NCBI RefSeq assembly: GCF_042453785.1
Contig: NC_091672.1
Location: forward strand, 2,547,001-2,611,000
Source of the DNA: Malus domestica
Taxonomy: Eukaryota; Streptophyta; Magnoliopsida; Rosales; Rosaceae
Direction: 5' to 3'
Length of the DNA stretch: 64,000 nucleotides
The notes beneath the pieces were generated by a model. That model ran no database searches and was not told where the DNA came from. It worked only from the letters and a program-made list of their open reading frames with translations. Position numbers and translations under genes: made by a program. Shown piece by piece: positions 43,498 through 56,700 of the stretch (position 1 is its first letter; every line of letters starts with the position of its first letter).

Positions 43498-46417
43498 CTT
43501 TCGTTAACTGTCGCTTCCGCTCATTCCCAATTGACTTCAAGTTGGATTCTCGTATTCTATGCAATGAAATTTGTTTATCAATTCAAAAGTTGGTAAACTA
43601 GTGAATGATTTATAATAAGGGTTTATTAGATATTGGTCCTGAAAAATCATGATTTCTAAACATAAACCCACATATAATTAAACATTCAACAAAAACCTAA
43701 AAGTCAAATAAACTGCCGCATAAGAATATAAGTATCCTACTAATACAAATTATTTACAATTTTTGCCACAACCTACTTGAAAATTAGCTTCAATCAAGGG
43801 CCGTAAAACCTAATTAATCATCCTGATGTTTTTTCTATTTATTTATTTTTAATTTCTACAACAATCTAGTGCATTACTCTAAATAATGACTACATTATAT
43901 TATTCGGTGTAATATTCTCCTTATATATAATAGTTAAACGTCCCTACTTTATGTATATAAATAATATCGCCCTATAGTCTGTAATTTACCTACAGTATAA
44001 AAGCAAAATATTCTCATATTTCTTTTGGCAATTTACCTATGATATATGCAAATAATATTCTCATGTTTTGCTGGCATTTTTCCTAAATTATGCAAGTAGG
44101 TAAATTTCAATAATAGTAGGTAAATTATGCACACGTAATTTACCTACATTTTTTATGTGAATCAAATATCTAGACTGTATGTGTAAATAATTAACCTATA
44201 GTTGGTTCTTTTCTTTTTCTTTGTCCTAAAATTAATTTACCTGCAAGTTTTTATCTCCTTTAATTTATATATTTTTACTTTGACAACAATTTTTTTATAT
44301 ATTTTAAAGTACAATAATTTACCTATATATAATATGGACACGTTGTAATGGTAAATTGGAATTCGAGAGCCAAACTAACCAACAAATCCCTATATTTATA
44401 TGCAAAATATTATTTTTGTAAAATCATTAATTCTCCCTTACAATTTGCATAGAATTAATTGTGTACATTAAACATTCAATAAGGGTGTTTTAGGCATCCG
44501 AAAAATTTTAAATGGGTAAAGTCAAACATAATTAATGAATTTGCTTATGTGGAGTCTAGTCAATGGGTTTTATTTGAGCAAAAAATTTACGTCGGGTTTT
44601 ATGTGGAGAAAATTGAGCTCCAGGGGCTAAAGTCATATTTTCAATTTTTAGTTGTGGGTTATCTAATTATTGCTTCAGGGTTGTGCTCTCGTTTGAAACT
44701 TCAAAAGTATTCTTCGCGTGAATATGAGAAATATATATATGCATGTAAACCCTAAGCCCTAAAACCAAACCTACATGTCTATACTTGCAAAATGAGTTGA
44801 ACAACACCGCAAAGTTAAGAAAAAAACAAGAAAGTAAGACAAACCTGGATATCGGGATGCACATTAATTTGAGAAGTAATAGCCAGACAAGTCAACATAG
44901 TCTGAAAATAAAGCAGCACAAGCTGCTGACGAAGCAAGATCTACAGCCTCTTGCTAAGCTTAAATTATTATTATTATTTTTTGGATAAGATGAGTTCTTA
45001 AATTTCATAGGATAGCCAAAACAAACCAAGGGCTGCTAGCAAGTATTTATGTGCATCAGAAAATATCTATCTGGAAAACCCCAAGGTCTCAATCTTGTAT
45101 TGAATAAAATTGAATTGTATGCGAAGTTTCATTGAATATAACAATTATGCATGGGAAAGATATGGATGCTGTGCTTTTAAAACATGCATGGTATTGTCAA
45201 TTTGAGAGCAGCCCACAGTTCTGTTACTTTCCAGCTGCTGGTTATGCAACTTGCTACTTGGTTGCAACTAGGTCGAAGAAGTTGTCAAATTTAACTCATT
45301 AAAATGATGTTGATGACTTATATGGCAATTTGATATTTTTTACAATTTTTTACTCTGTCTGATATTTTAAATAATAATGTTATTCTATACTTTTTTTTTT
45401 ATCCATTGCGAGTCTAATTATTGAGACAATCAATCAAATACTTAAAATACACGACAACATTTATTATATATTGCACCACATCTTATTTAAAAATTATTAA
45501 ATGAATTTGACATTAAAAGGCTTTGCCTTCAATTGACTCGACGCCACGCAAGAAACTGAAGGCTTGATTGGAGAGAGTTTGTGCCATTTTTTAGTGTTGC
45601 TTGTGTATGTGTTAGTTTTGACATCTCCTTTGGAGATGTTACGATACAAATATTTTAGAATTGTTCGATAAATTTGATTATTTTTTCTTATAGAAGTTAA
45701 AAATTTTGATATTTACATTAAGGTATGAGATTGGAATCAAACTCATCATCTCATCAAAAGTCAAATAAAAAAACCTCTCATTTATAAGTACAAAGAAATA
45801 TTAATAGATCATAGTATTAGCGGATTGTATAAGAAATGCACATGTTGTTGAGAGCAAGAATCCTGCATTGAGAAAGTAAGAAACTTCGCATGTTCTTTAT
45901 AAGAAATTAAGCTTAATCTAGCCAACACTACCACTTGTTTTATAAGGTAAAACTTCTCATTTCTTCATAATATTATAGCATATTGTCCACGTACATTTAC
46001 ATTACCGAGCATGTGGCATACTGAGAACATAAATGCATAAATCTCAAGTCAAAAAATAAAAAAACTTTAATGTACTTATAAAAAGTTGAGTTTGTGTTGT
46101 ACTTTATTACCAGAGTCTCATTTTCTTTTCCTTTTTTATTATATTCAAACAAGTACTAAGCCACATAAAATGAACTTCAATCTCAGCCAAGCCACGTATC
46201 ATACACAAAAATCAAAACCTTTTGAGTTGACGTGTAACACTAACTCCCCACCCATTCTAGCCTGCATTATTATTTATTAACACACACATAAATCCTCCCC
46301 TAACCTACTATACTACCACCATTTGATTCACAAAGTTCCAACAACTACATCCAGAGGAAGAAGAAGCAGCAGCAAGCTCTGGCAAGCACACATTTTTATC
46401 ACCATTTCTGAATCCAA
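43498..46417. other. Intergenic, AT-rich; repeated AATTTACCTA motif
   Basis: No gene recognised. Between about 43985 and 44330 the decamer AATTTACCTA, or its complement, occurs around six to eight times at irregular spacing in AT-rich DNA. The right end (about 46100-46417) should be the BIC1-like promoter and leader; no clear TATA box was assigned. Confidence 0.4.
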
Positions 46418-46900
46418 ATGAGAAGAAAACCATCTCAAATCTCTCTGCAGAAACCCATCGTCCAAAACATTCCAGTTCTACCAAATATGCAAGAAAATGG
46501 TGAGCAAATCTCAAAGAAAAATGACAGTTTTATGGAGCAGCAAGGAAGCACGTCACCAAAGATGCATGAAAACGACGAGGAACTTTCAACAATGGACGGT
46601 CAGGATTCAGCTGCTGTAGAAGGTGATGATGATGTTGTTGTAGATCAAGTGCCTACGGCGGCGGCGGCGGAAGAAGAAGAGAGTGGACGCGAGAGGTTAC
46701 AGAAGCACAGAATGGAGGTGGCCGGACAGGTTTGGATTCCGGAGATATGGGGGCAGGAGGAGTTGCTGCAGGATTGGATAGATTGTTCAGCTTTTGATGC
46801 TTCTTTGTTTCCGAGTGGGATTATGACTGCTCGGTCTGCTTTGGTTGAGGAGGGGAGGAGAGAAAACACCGGCAGATTAAGGATAGAGAACAGGTGTTGA
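46418..46900 (+). CDS. BIC1: BIC1-like blue-light inhibitor of cryptochromes
   Basis: A single exon of 160 codons. The N-terminal 85 residues are acidic and variable. The conserved block [18 protein letters not shown] followed by [20 protein letters not shown] and [13 protein letters not shown] (residues about 88-148) is the cryptochrome-interacting domain of BIC1/BIC2. BIC proteins bind photoexcited CRY2/CRY1 in the nucleus and block their dimerisation, damping blue-light responses. In Arabidopsis BIC transcription is itself light-induced, giving feedback. The neighbour on the plus side is CIAO1 in opposite orientation. The symbol follows family resemblance recalled from memory; BIC2 cannot be excluded. 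Confidence 0.85.
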   Translation: MRRKPSQISLQKPIVQNIPVLPNMQENGEQISKKNDSFMEQQGSTSPKMHENDEELSTMDGQDSAAVEGDDDVVVDQVPTAAAAEEEESGRERLQKHRMEVAGQVWIPEIWGQEELLQDWIDCSAFDASLFPSGIMTARSALVEEGRRENTGRLRIENRC

Positions 46901-47152
46901 ATATTCATTAATGATAATTTAATCTTCTTTTTATTAGTTTTATAAGATCTTTTATCTTTGTTTTTTTTTTAATTTTATTATTATGATCATATACAGATGA
47001 TTGTTGAAACATTGAGCTTGTGAGAATGATTTTAGTAAGAATGATAAATGTTTTTTAGGCGATATTATTGTTTAATTTAAATTATTGAAAGGGAATTCGA
47101 ACTTAGGTATAGAAGAAGGACCATACTATTGTAACCAACTCAACTAAACCCA

Positions 47153-47577
47153 TTGTTCTAAAAAGCGCCGTCTAGGCGCTAAGCGGCTGGTCACCGCCTC
47201 GATTAATATATAGACGTTTGAAAATTGAAAAAGAGCGCATAAACCTGCTGAGGCGTCCGTCTAGGTTGCAACTCACTTAGATAGAAAATAGATAACTTTC
47301 ATTTTGAATTTTAATTTTTCAATAAATTATAAGGGACTTGTTGAATACTTAAATGAACACACATTATAAGCTTGTTTCCCATGTTTTCATTATGTTTCAA
47401 TGCTTCATAATATATATGTAATTCTATTTTGTAGTTTATGATGAAATTATATATATTTTAAGTATAAATACACTTATTTACATTAAATATAATAGATTTA
47501 CTTAAATCCGCCTAGTCCGCCTAGGCGCTAGGCCCCACCCTGCCACTCGACTAACGCCTAGCGTCTTTTAGAACCTT
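47153..47577. mobile_element. hAT-like MITE
   Basis: The ends are TTGTTCTAAAAAGCGCC and, in reverse complement, AAGGTTCTAAAAGACGC. Both continue into CTAGGCG-rich subterminal sequence (TCTAGGCGCTAAGCGG left, CCTAGGCGCTAGGCC right). The flanks show imperfect TAAACCCA/TAACCCAA. Length is about 425 bp, AT-rich in the middle, non-coding. Confidence 0.6.
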
Positions 47578-47891
47578 AACCCAAATCTCTAAAAAATGCA
47601 TTTTCAAAATAACGACGTGCACAACTTGTATTGAAATTTTGTGTATAGGATCCATTTATGACTAGTGCATAATTCGGAAGATATTTCGAGTTTGAATTCC
47701 TCTCCAGTTGATCAAATGGAACATCATTTCCTTTTTCAGTTGGACTAAATGGAGGATCGTTTAGTTTTTCCCTTGAGATGATATTGGTTGAATGCCAGTG
47801 ACCAAACAAATTTAAGCCAGATTATATATTTTGGAACAAAATGTCAGCAATCATTGTGAAATGGGGGGAGAGGATGATGAAGAATCAATCT

Positions 47892-48004
47892 TTTTTTTTT
47901 TTGTCATAAATTAGATGTCAGATTAGCCACCGACAGAGTTCTAACTCACGTCATCATACAAAGGTTCAACTCATTTTCACCATTGTGGTAAAGAGCCACT
48001 TGCA
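47892..48004 (-). mobile_element. tRNA-derived SINE with 19-bp target duplication
   Basis: GATGATGAAGAATCAATCT flanks the element on both sides (47873-47891 and 48005-48023). The run of T at its left edge is a poly-A tail on the minus strand. The minus strand reads TGGCTCTTTACCACAATGG (A-box region) and GAGTTAGAACTC (B-box-like), so a pol III promoter of tRNA origin is likely. The body is about 113 bp. Confidence 0.75.
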
Positions 48005-48457
48005 GATGATGAAGAATCAATCTACCATTGGAGGACTCAGGTGCGACGGGAATCTTAATTTGGCAATATCTCAGGCCTATCCCCCATTGCCATGTGAAAA
48101 AGATAAAATGCATAACAATGCATGACTTGAGTTGGAAATTTCAATTATCGTCACAATGGCATCTCATTGTTGGTAAGTTTCTCTCGGGAGGGTAAAAGTC
48201 GAAAGACAGAATAGAAGTCGATGTCTGAAAGCAAATCTTGTTAATACTGTAAGCCATCTTCTTTCTCATAAAGATTCACTACATGATTACGATCTGCTTA
48301 ACATAAAAATAAATAAATAAAAAGGCCACATTTCACTAACCATACAATCTTTCATGTTTTTGTTTTTCCTTCCAAAAATTGACAACAGGATAAAAGAAAT
48401 ATATAACACGTTTGCTATTACACAAGTGTTTTAGCAGCAACGGGTTTCTTTCGACAG

Positions 48458-51400
48458 CTATTCAGATGTCAGCTCCCATATTTTAATCGTCCCGTCATCG
48501 GCTGCAGAAGCAAGAACCCGGTCCTCCTAAAGAATTCAACAGCAGTGTACGATGGAAATGTTAGTATACGTATGAAAGTTGGACCTCTCACTTTTCTCTC
48601 TTTAAATATAGGGAAATATGCACAAATAAAACCGGTTACAAACTTCGAATCATACTAAAACTGGAGGAACACTAAGCAGACAATTAAGCCGCTACAACCA
48701 CAGTCTACACGGCTCATTTATCTGTCTTGTGCTCCCACCCACAATCATGATTGGACTATGTGCATATTGGTACCGTTCAAGGGTATATCAGCAACAATAA
48801 CGGTCCTCAAAATGGTAGCGGTAGTTGTGCGTTTGTGTTGATAACAGTGACGCTTGTAATTACAGTCGGGGTTCAATGATGATTGTGGGTGGTCGTATTG
48901 ACTATGAAGGGGGTGCTGGTGATAGTAGTAGTGGATACAACAGAAATTACAGTGACAGAAGCAATGACGGGTGGTGATAGCCATTTGAGTATTAATGGTA
49001 GCAGATACGAGTTAAAGAACCTAGAGTCCATGTCGGCACCCCCTCAATTCACAAGGAAAAGAATAGGACCTACATAAGTTGCAGAAGAAGAAATCTTACC
49101 CCAGGGCTCCATTGCACAGAATTGATATCCATGTCATGGGCATTCTCCTTCCTCAAAAGCAATTTATACGAAGGTCCATCAACCTGAATGAAAACACACA
49201 ATTCGGTAACTTAATACTCTCCAAACCAGATAAGCAAATAATAGAGCCACTCCAATCATCTAGCACTTGATGAGCTTGCTACTAGCATCTGCGTACGAAT
49301 AAGAAGTAAACACAAATTTAGAGATCGAAAACCTTGCCAAGTGATTCCGGAAAGGGGACTATATGTCTAAAAAGCATTAGATTAACTGATCCACGCCAAG
49401 CTCTAGATATATATTTAGGGTGGTGCTATCCACAACCCCTATTTACTCCCACACACCCCCCTGTTAATCTCTGTCCTTTGATCTTCTTCAATTCATTCCA
49501 TCCGACATCCGGAATTGAGGAGTATGTGAATATAAAAAGTGGTGTGTGGCATCACCTATATTTATTCGCAGTTTACCATCAGATGCATGCAGAATCGCAG
49601 ATATTAAGGCATACGAAACAAATTCTGGAATAATCAATGTGGGTTAAAGATTATGACATACCAAACCATCTTGATCATCGTTCTCCACAAAAAATCTTAT
49701 GGCATCATCAGCAGCTCCACTGGCTATGATATTGTCCCTGTCAATTTTCAATCAAATATAAATCAATATTCGGGATAAATCCAAATCTTATTTGGTGAAT
49801 CAAATAATAAATTAACTAGCCTAGTTAACTCAATCAAATCAGTGTGGCCATGTTTAGTGTATACTTTACCCAGATTACTATACTATCTAATACCGAATAA
49901 AAGATCGTAAGAATATTCAGTAAACTACCAAATTAAACAGCTCATCTTGATTCTTTCCTGTGTTTTATAATCTTGACTACAAACCCTAAACTGTTGGGAC
50001 TATTTCTTTGGTTCTATTACCTTGACCAATGAACTGAAAATATTGTCCGGTCATGATAACCTGAAAGAGTGCAAAGATGTCGCCTGAAAAACCAAAAAGA
50101 ACGAAGCATCTTGTCAGTACAATTACAACAAATGAATGACAGCTAACTGTCAGCACCCTATTAATCCAATTACTAATTACCGAATTAAGTTCAATAATAA
50201 TATCTTTCTCTTGTTATAAAACACAATTACATTGTCTCTTTTTGTAGAAAATATAAACTGTTTCAAATTCATGCATGTTTACATAAGAGTGACAGTGGAT
50301 GGTGCATGCATCAGGATGCATGAGAGTTCAAAAGTACAGAACGGTTACATGAGGAACTCAAAGTAAAAAGTACATAAAACAAACAAAAAGAAGTATAGAA
50401 CTAAATGAATATCAAAGAGAGAGAGAGAGAGAGAGAGATAAAATACTCAACTTTTTTTAAATAATTCCCAAAAGCGAAAAACCAATTTCACATATGGATT
50501 CTAAAAAAAGTAAAGAAGTACTCCTAATGCTACTCACCAAGGTGCAAAGCCATCAGCAGACATCTTTGCATCGTCTGATCCCCATATCTTTAAAGTAAGA
50601 TCATCACTGCAAAATCAGTACATTGTTATTTATTTCTTCAATTTTTGTTTTTCATAGATGTTCTTACAAATGATGTTTTAGTATCCAAACCAAGCAAACA
50701 TTAAAATGAGATATCTTTTCTGCATACCTGCAGGTGACCATTTTGTCTCCACTGGCATTAAACGATAGAGCCCAGATGGTAGAAGAGTGACCACTAACAA
50801 GAAAACCGATGAGCTAAATTAGAGTAAAATGGTATATTTTAGTAAAAAGTGCCAGCAATACTGCAAACTCAACTGGTTTAGAACCATGTATTACATTCAA
50901 CAAAAAATCTCCTGCATTCCTAAGATAGGAAGAGGTCGCACTTGGTGCGATGGCAAGTGCCTTCGCCCATGAGCGGTAGGTCTCGGGTTCAAGACTTGAG
51001 AGCAGCCTCTCCATAAATGGGGGTAAGGCTAGCCGACATTCACCTCTCCCAGACCCTGCGTAAAGCGGGAGCCTTGTGCACTGGGTACGACCTTTATTCC
51101 TAAGATAGGACCATATTTATTTTAAATTATATATGAACAGCTGGGATGCATTGCATCCACTGCACATTCTAGTCGTCCATATCTAATCAATCAGAGAAAC
51201 ATGACCTCATCTAAGGAAAAACTGCTTATGAGTGAACACACGCACAAGGTTATGGAATATTTACTTAAAGAGAACAATCTGAAGAAAGAAGGATGATACA
51301 GAAAATTTCAAGATCTAAAGAGGCTACGACGTAGTACTTGTTAGTTTCACCTAATGTCTGAACACACGCCCAATCATCATCATCACCATCATCTGCCCAT

Positions 51401-52395
51401 ATCTGCAAGAAACATTGTACTGAATCATAAAAACTCTGAGGAAGCCCAATCTTCTTGATACATAATGAAAGAAAAAAAAAAGTAACCATTTTTGTAGGAC
51501 AGTGGTAGGGATAGTAAAAGCACTTAAAAGTTCTAAGCTTTTACCTTGACAGTGTTATCATAGCTACAAGAAAATATAAGATTCCTAGTGGGATGCCACT
51601 GAACCATCTTCACATCCTGTGTATGGCCTTGCAACACTGAAACACAGTCGAACTCATTCCCGGGTAGCGCTTCCCATACCCATACAGTTTTATCCCGCCC
51701 GCAAGTCGTAAGCATAGACCCAGATGGATTCCAACACACACTTTTCACTTCGTTTTCATGACCCTAATACACACACACACACACAAAAATGCCTTTTCAC
51801 TTTACTAACAAAAACCAAAATAACCCAACTTGCAAAATCGACAATTTATGCAAAGCAATAGTCTTTCAATGCCATTAACAAAATACCATCTTTACTAACA
51901 CAAATCAAAAGATCCCAACTTGTAAAAAAAATTGACCAATTTATCTAAAGCAAGATTCTTTTACTATTTGCAAACCTCTAGACTGGCAACACATTCGTAA
52001 TCGCCTCCAACATTTTCCCAAATTGCAGTGGTGGCATCGAAGCTTGCAGTGGCCAATAACTTCCCAGATGGGGACCAAGCGCACGATCGGACGGTTCTGG
52101 TGTGCGTTTCATCCAGAACTGCCTGCAACCCATAAAAATTCCATTAAGAACCGACCCATTTAACAAAAAATGGAAATATTAAATAAAATTAGATGAAAAG
52201 ATGGGTCACCTTACAATCCCAAGAAGAAGTGGATAGGTTTTGTTCCCAAATACGAACGGTCTTATCGCCGCTGCAGGAAGCGAAGGAAAGGGGAATTCCG
52301 GCGACACCGGTGGCCGGATTCCAGGCGAGGCTCCAGACCCTATCAGTGTGGCCCTCTAGCTTCTGAATCTCTCGCAGCTCTTTTGCTAACTCCAT
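48458..52395 (-). CDS. CIA1: CIAO1/CIA1, WD40 protein of the cytosolic Fe-S cluster targeting complex
   Basis: Ten exons: 52395-52210, 52122-51976, 51763-51545, 51402-51338, 50793-50728, 50606-50538, 50083-50021, 49737-49662, 49183-49100 and 48526-48458. All introns have GT/AG ends and the sum is 347 codons plus stop. Seven WD40 blades are visible (for example [14 protein letters not shown]...[23 protein letters not shown]...[21 protein letters not shown]...DNTVKIW, ending [13 protein letters not shown]). CIAO1 docks Fe-S apoproteins, with MMS19 and CIAO2/AE7, for cluster insertion in the cytosol and nucleus. The start ATG at 52395 gives [21 protein letters not shown] lies in intron 4. Confidence 0.93.
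50417..50438. repeat. (GA)n microsatellite in CIAO1 intron 6
   Basis: Ten or eleven consecutive GA/AG units. Confidence 0.85.
50931..51095 (+). mobile_element. Au-like SINE in CIAO1 intron 4
   Basis: The 165-bp body starts AGAGGTCGCACTTGG and ends GGTACGACCTT. A 15-bp target duplication ATTCCTAAGATAGGA flanks it (50916-50930 and 51096-51110). It has a tRNA-like A-box region (GTGCGATGGCAAGTGCC) and a B-box (CGGGTTCAAGACT). The 3' part CCCTGCGTAAAGCGGGAGCC followed by TTGTGCACTGGGTACGACC is the signature I know from the plant Au SINE family. It is antisense to CIAO1. Confidence 0.85.
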
Positions 52396-53734
52396 GGCCA
52401 AGTGAGGCTTTGAGCTATGAGGAGTAGGCGAGGCAGAGGATTTGACCGTGCGAATGCTGTCTGTGTTGAGTGTTCTACGAGGGTACTACATTAGTCACGG
52501 GCAAAACAGTCCTTCTGGCAAAGTAACACGTAGTTTCCTTTAATTTCATTTCGACTTTGATTACAAGTGAACTTCCAATTTGAGTTCGAACTCCACACTC
52601 GCATGTTTAAAAGCCACCATTTTGTTTTGGCAGACCGTTTGATTTAGGAGGTCAAAAGTAACGATGCTGCCTTATGTGGTAAGGCTCTTTTAGACTTATT
52701 AAGAATATATAATTGTTTCTTTACGATTTTAGTATAGATAATAACGTTCGTTAAAGAAAAATATATACATAATTTATGGACCTAATAGATGGGCCTGAAG
52801 AGAGCAACCTAAAGGATGAGAAGACCAAGAAATTAAGCCTACAAGCCAGCCCAAGAAACTCAATAGATAGAGTGCAAAACCTAAAGTACGAAACCTAAAG
52901 TACTTTCCCATTACTCCTTCTTGGCATGGAATTTTAAGGACAAGTCTGCTCAGACGTTTAACTTCAGGCCACGCGTTGGTATTAATGAGAAAAGACGTCT
53001 ATCAAAAGACATAAATGTTGTCAGCCTAGCACTCAGCTAAAGTGCCTTCCAACCACTCATGGACGAACGTTGCACTCGATGCATGTCGGTCCAAGAAGCC
53101 ATGCAAATAGCCTTGTGCAGTCGCTATCTCTCCACATGTTAAATGAACAGTGAAGAAGTAGCTTATAGGTCGTGCTTACGCGTTCAACCCATTAAATGGT
53201 AAGGCAGTAAGAGAAATAAAAGAGACGAATACCCCTTAATAAGTTGTCGGATCAATGGAAGGAAAATTACATTACATTATTTTAAAGCACTCTTATAACC
53301 CACATCAAATATATATTAAATCACTATAATGAACGTAGCCCATATTTAGGAATAAACCACTTAAATCGTTTTGCTCACAATCTCGCCTTTGTTTTAAAAG
53401 CTGGTACACCACTAAATTGAAAAATAATTCAAACTTACGAGGCAGTGATTTGAAGACGAAAACTCCATTGAGACAAAATTTCCATTGAAAAATGAAATTC
53501 TAAGCCTACATGGACCAGTACCTTCAGAGCCCACAACAGCCGGTCCGACCGACCCGCCCCAAACCGTTCCAACACTCTAGCGGACCGCTCCGAGCAACCC
53601 GGTTCTCAAATCCAAACACAAAATTACAGAACCCAAATCCCTTTCCCATTTCCACGACGCAAGAGCTCTGACCAAAATCTTCCGCCTCGCAGCTCAGATC
53701 AGAAGCAACCGGAAACAGATTCGCGCAGATCGCC
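52396..53734. promoter_or_regulatory. Shared divergent region between CIAO1 (-) and QCR9 (+)
   Basis: No gene seen. AGAGCCCACAAC at about 53525-53536 holds a TGGGCT site-II type element on the minus strand, roughly 200 bp upstream of QCR9. The outer parts are the two 5' leaders. The core promoters are not clearly defined. Confidence 0.4.
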
Positions 53735-56700
53735 ATGGATTCAGCGGCCCGAAGGAGCGGCGGCGAACTCTTCGAAGGCCTTTACAGGGTCATCATGCGC
53801 CGCAACTCCGTCTACGTCACCTTCGTCATCGCCGGCGCCTTCCTCGGCGAGCGGGTGAGCATCTTACAAGTTTTTAGATTAGGGTTTCCCTCACTGAACC
53901 TCTCGTTTCAGATTATTTTTGTTCCCTGTTGTTTTCTGTTTCGTTGGTAGGAAAATCTGAGGAAATTAAAGGTGATTGATTTGCGATTAGGTCAGTTTAG
54001 TCTAGCAGAAAGCTCAGGAATTTCAATTGTGTTTATGGTATTTTGCTGAATTGGTCCTGTGATTAAACGGGAGCGGCTATATTTTTATTGTGTTGGTGAA
54101 AAATGGGTGAAATTTGATATTTGTTTATTGCCATTTAGTAATTAATTTTTGGTAATTAATTTTATAGATCTAATTTCATTAATTGGTTTCATATATGTTC
54201 ATATATTCAACGCTCGTAAAGATGAAAAGTTGCTAAATTGATCAAGTTGAGGGTCATATATATAGTGGAACTATCGAGATTCAAAATCTTGGCACTTTGG
54301 TTTATGATTTCATATTATCTCATATGCGCAATGCTCGTAAGGACGTAGAGTTGCTAACTGGAGACATTACTGGATTTGCATTGCTTGGAACTTTACATTT
54401 CAGGTGTTTTTTTTTCTTCTGAGTTTTGGGGTGTATGCATGTTTCTGAATGAGTTTTTTTTCATTCCTTGCTGAATTTGTTTCTTATGATTCGCCTCTAT
54501 CTTCTATTTGACTTATGTTGTTTTGTGAAAGAAGAACGAACGTCATAGTGTTCTTATGTATTTGATTTGCTGGTTTCAGGCTGTAGATTATGGAGTTCAT
54601 AAGCTGTGGGAGTACAATAATGTTGGGGTATGTGAACTTTTCTTTAGTTTTATTTACACATGGTGGTTTGCGTGCACTTACTCCGTGTATATTAGAATTT
54701 ATGTATTTCCAGTTTGATGGAAACACTTGAAGAATGCTATGTACGATTGTGCCCATGTGCTATTTTCTATATTAGATACAGATGGAAAATCAAAATTGTA
54801 AATTGCTTTTATATATTTTCCCTTCTGTAAATACATGCTGATTTTTTATTTTTCCTAAAGACAAAACTTTTAGAGAAGAAATGAGTACGAGTAGCATATA
54901 TCCAAGCTATAAAGGATATGTATGAAGGAGCAAAGACTGCCGTAAGAACTCATGAAGGACAAACCGAAAGCTTTCCCATAACTGTAGGATTACATCAAGG
55001 CTCATCCTTAAGTCCTTACCTTTTTGCGTTGGTAATGGATGAGTTAACAGGACATATTCAAGATGATATTCCTTGGTGTATGCTTTTCGCAGACGATATA
55101 GTGTTGATAGATGAAACTCAGGAAGGGGTAAATGCAAAGCTTAACCTTTGGAGAGAAGTGTTGGAATCTAAAGGTCTTCGCCTAAGCCGATCAAAGACAG
55201 AATATATGGAGTGCAAGTTCAGTGCAAATGGAGGCTAAAACGAGTTAGGGGTGAGGATCGGAGATCAAGAAATATCAAAGAGCGACCGTTTTCGTTACCT
55301 AGGATCTATCTTGCAAAAGAACGGAGAATTAGATGTAGATCTCAACCATAGAATACAAGCTGGATGGATGAAGTGGAAGAGTGCATCCGGCGTGTTGTGT
55401 GACCGCCGTATGCCACTGAAGCTCAAGGGAAAATTTTATAGGACGGCAATAAGGCCGGCGATGCTGTATGGCACAGAATGTTGGGCGGTGAAACATCAAC
55501 ACGTACACAAAATGGGTGTAGCGGAGATGAGGATGCTTCGTTGGATGTGTGGGCACACGAGAAAGGATAAGATTAGGAATGAGGATATCCGGGGTAAAGT
55601 AGGAGTAGCCGAAATTGAAGGAAAGATGAGAGAAAATCGGTTACGGTGGTTTGGACATGTGCAAAGAAGGCCTACTGACGCTCCGATTAGAAGATGCGAC
55701 TATGGGACAGAGGTTCAGGGCCGAAGGGGTAGAGGAAGACCTAGGAAAACTTTGGAAGAGACTCTAAGAAAAGACTTAGAGTACTTGGATCTAACGAAGG
55801 ACATGACACAGGATCGAGCACAATGGCGTTCTAAGATTCATATAGCCGATCCCACTCAGTGACTTGGATTTTCCAAGTCTCCAACTGAGAAGTTTTCCTC
55901 ACTCGGGAAATTAAGGGAACACTACCCCAACCTACATGCTCCACTCAGAAAGCTTCAACATACAAGCTTCAACAAAAGAAAATTCAAAGAACTTAGCGAA
56001 GAAGGCTTTGGTGTATTTAACACAATACGTTGAAATGAAGGAAAACTTATTTATTGATATCCCCGATAAGCTACAAATATGTACATATACATGAGTCAAA
56101 ATAAACACACAAGAGGGAGCCTTCACAAATGTTGCTTAGGAGAAGTCTCAGCAGTCGGTAGAGGCCCAGAAAGAGAAGGCACCGGAGGGGGATCATTTGG
56201 AGTCTCAGTACTGGACAGAACCCTAGAAGGAGGAGGCATCAGAGGTTGATCATTTGGAGCTTCATTACACGGTACAGCCCCAGAAGACGAAGGCAATAAA
56301 TGCCTTTGGAACAAACCCACAAATCTCTGATGATCAAGTAAAACCTGACCATCAGTTTCCTTCATCTGGTCAAGCTTCCTCTTCATGTTTGTAGCATAGT
56401 CATGTGCGAGCCGGTGCAACTGTTTATTCTCATGCTTGAGCCCTCTAATCTCCTGTTTGAGACTCATCACTTTAGCCGCCAATGATTCAACTTGGCGGGT
56501 TCGAGCAAATAGGCGTTGGGCCATATTAGACACAGAACCTGCACACTGAACACTGAGAGCCAGCGAATCCTTAACAGCTAACTCATCAGACCGTTTGGAA
56601 AGTAGTCTGTTATCTTTGGGAATGAGAAGGTTCCTGGCCACCACCGCAGCGGTCATATCATTCTTCATCACGGAATCCCCAACGGTAAGAGGACCAGTAG

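Larger units (their letters stand above)
46901..48457. other. Convergent intergenic region between BIC1-like and CIAO1, rich in small transposons
   Basis: Besides the MITE and the SINE listed separately, about 47085-47155 in reverse complement reads like a tRNA-type promoter (GTTGAGTTGGTTACAATAG, then AGTTCGAATTCCC). This suggests a SINE remnant abutting the MITE. No gene seen. Confidence 0.4.

Noticed and set aside
46645-46908. Minus-strand ORF over the BIC1-like gene
   Set aside because: A shadow of the conserved BIC coding strand, without independent support.
50931-51095. tRNA gene suggested by A- and B-box motifs (also 63368-63531)
   Set aside because: No cloverleaf or anticodon arm is formed. 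The 3' region and flanking duplications identify a SINE.
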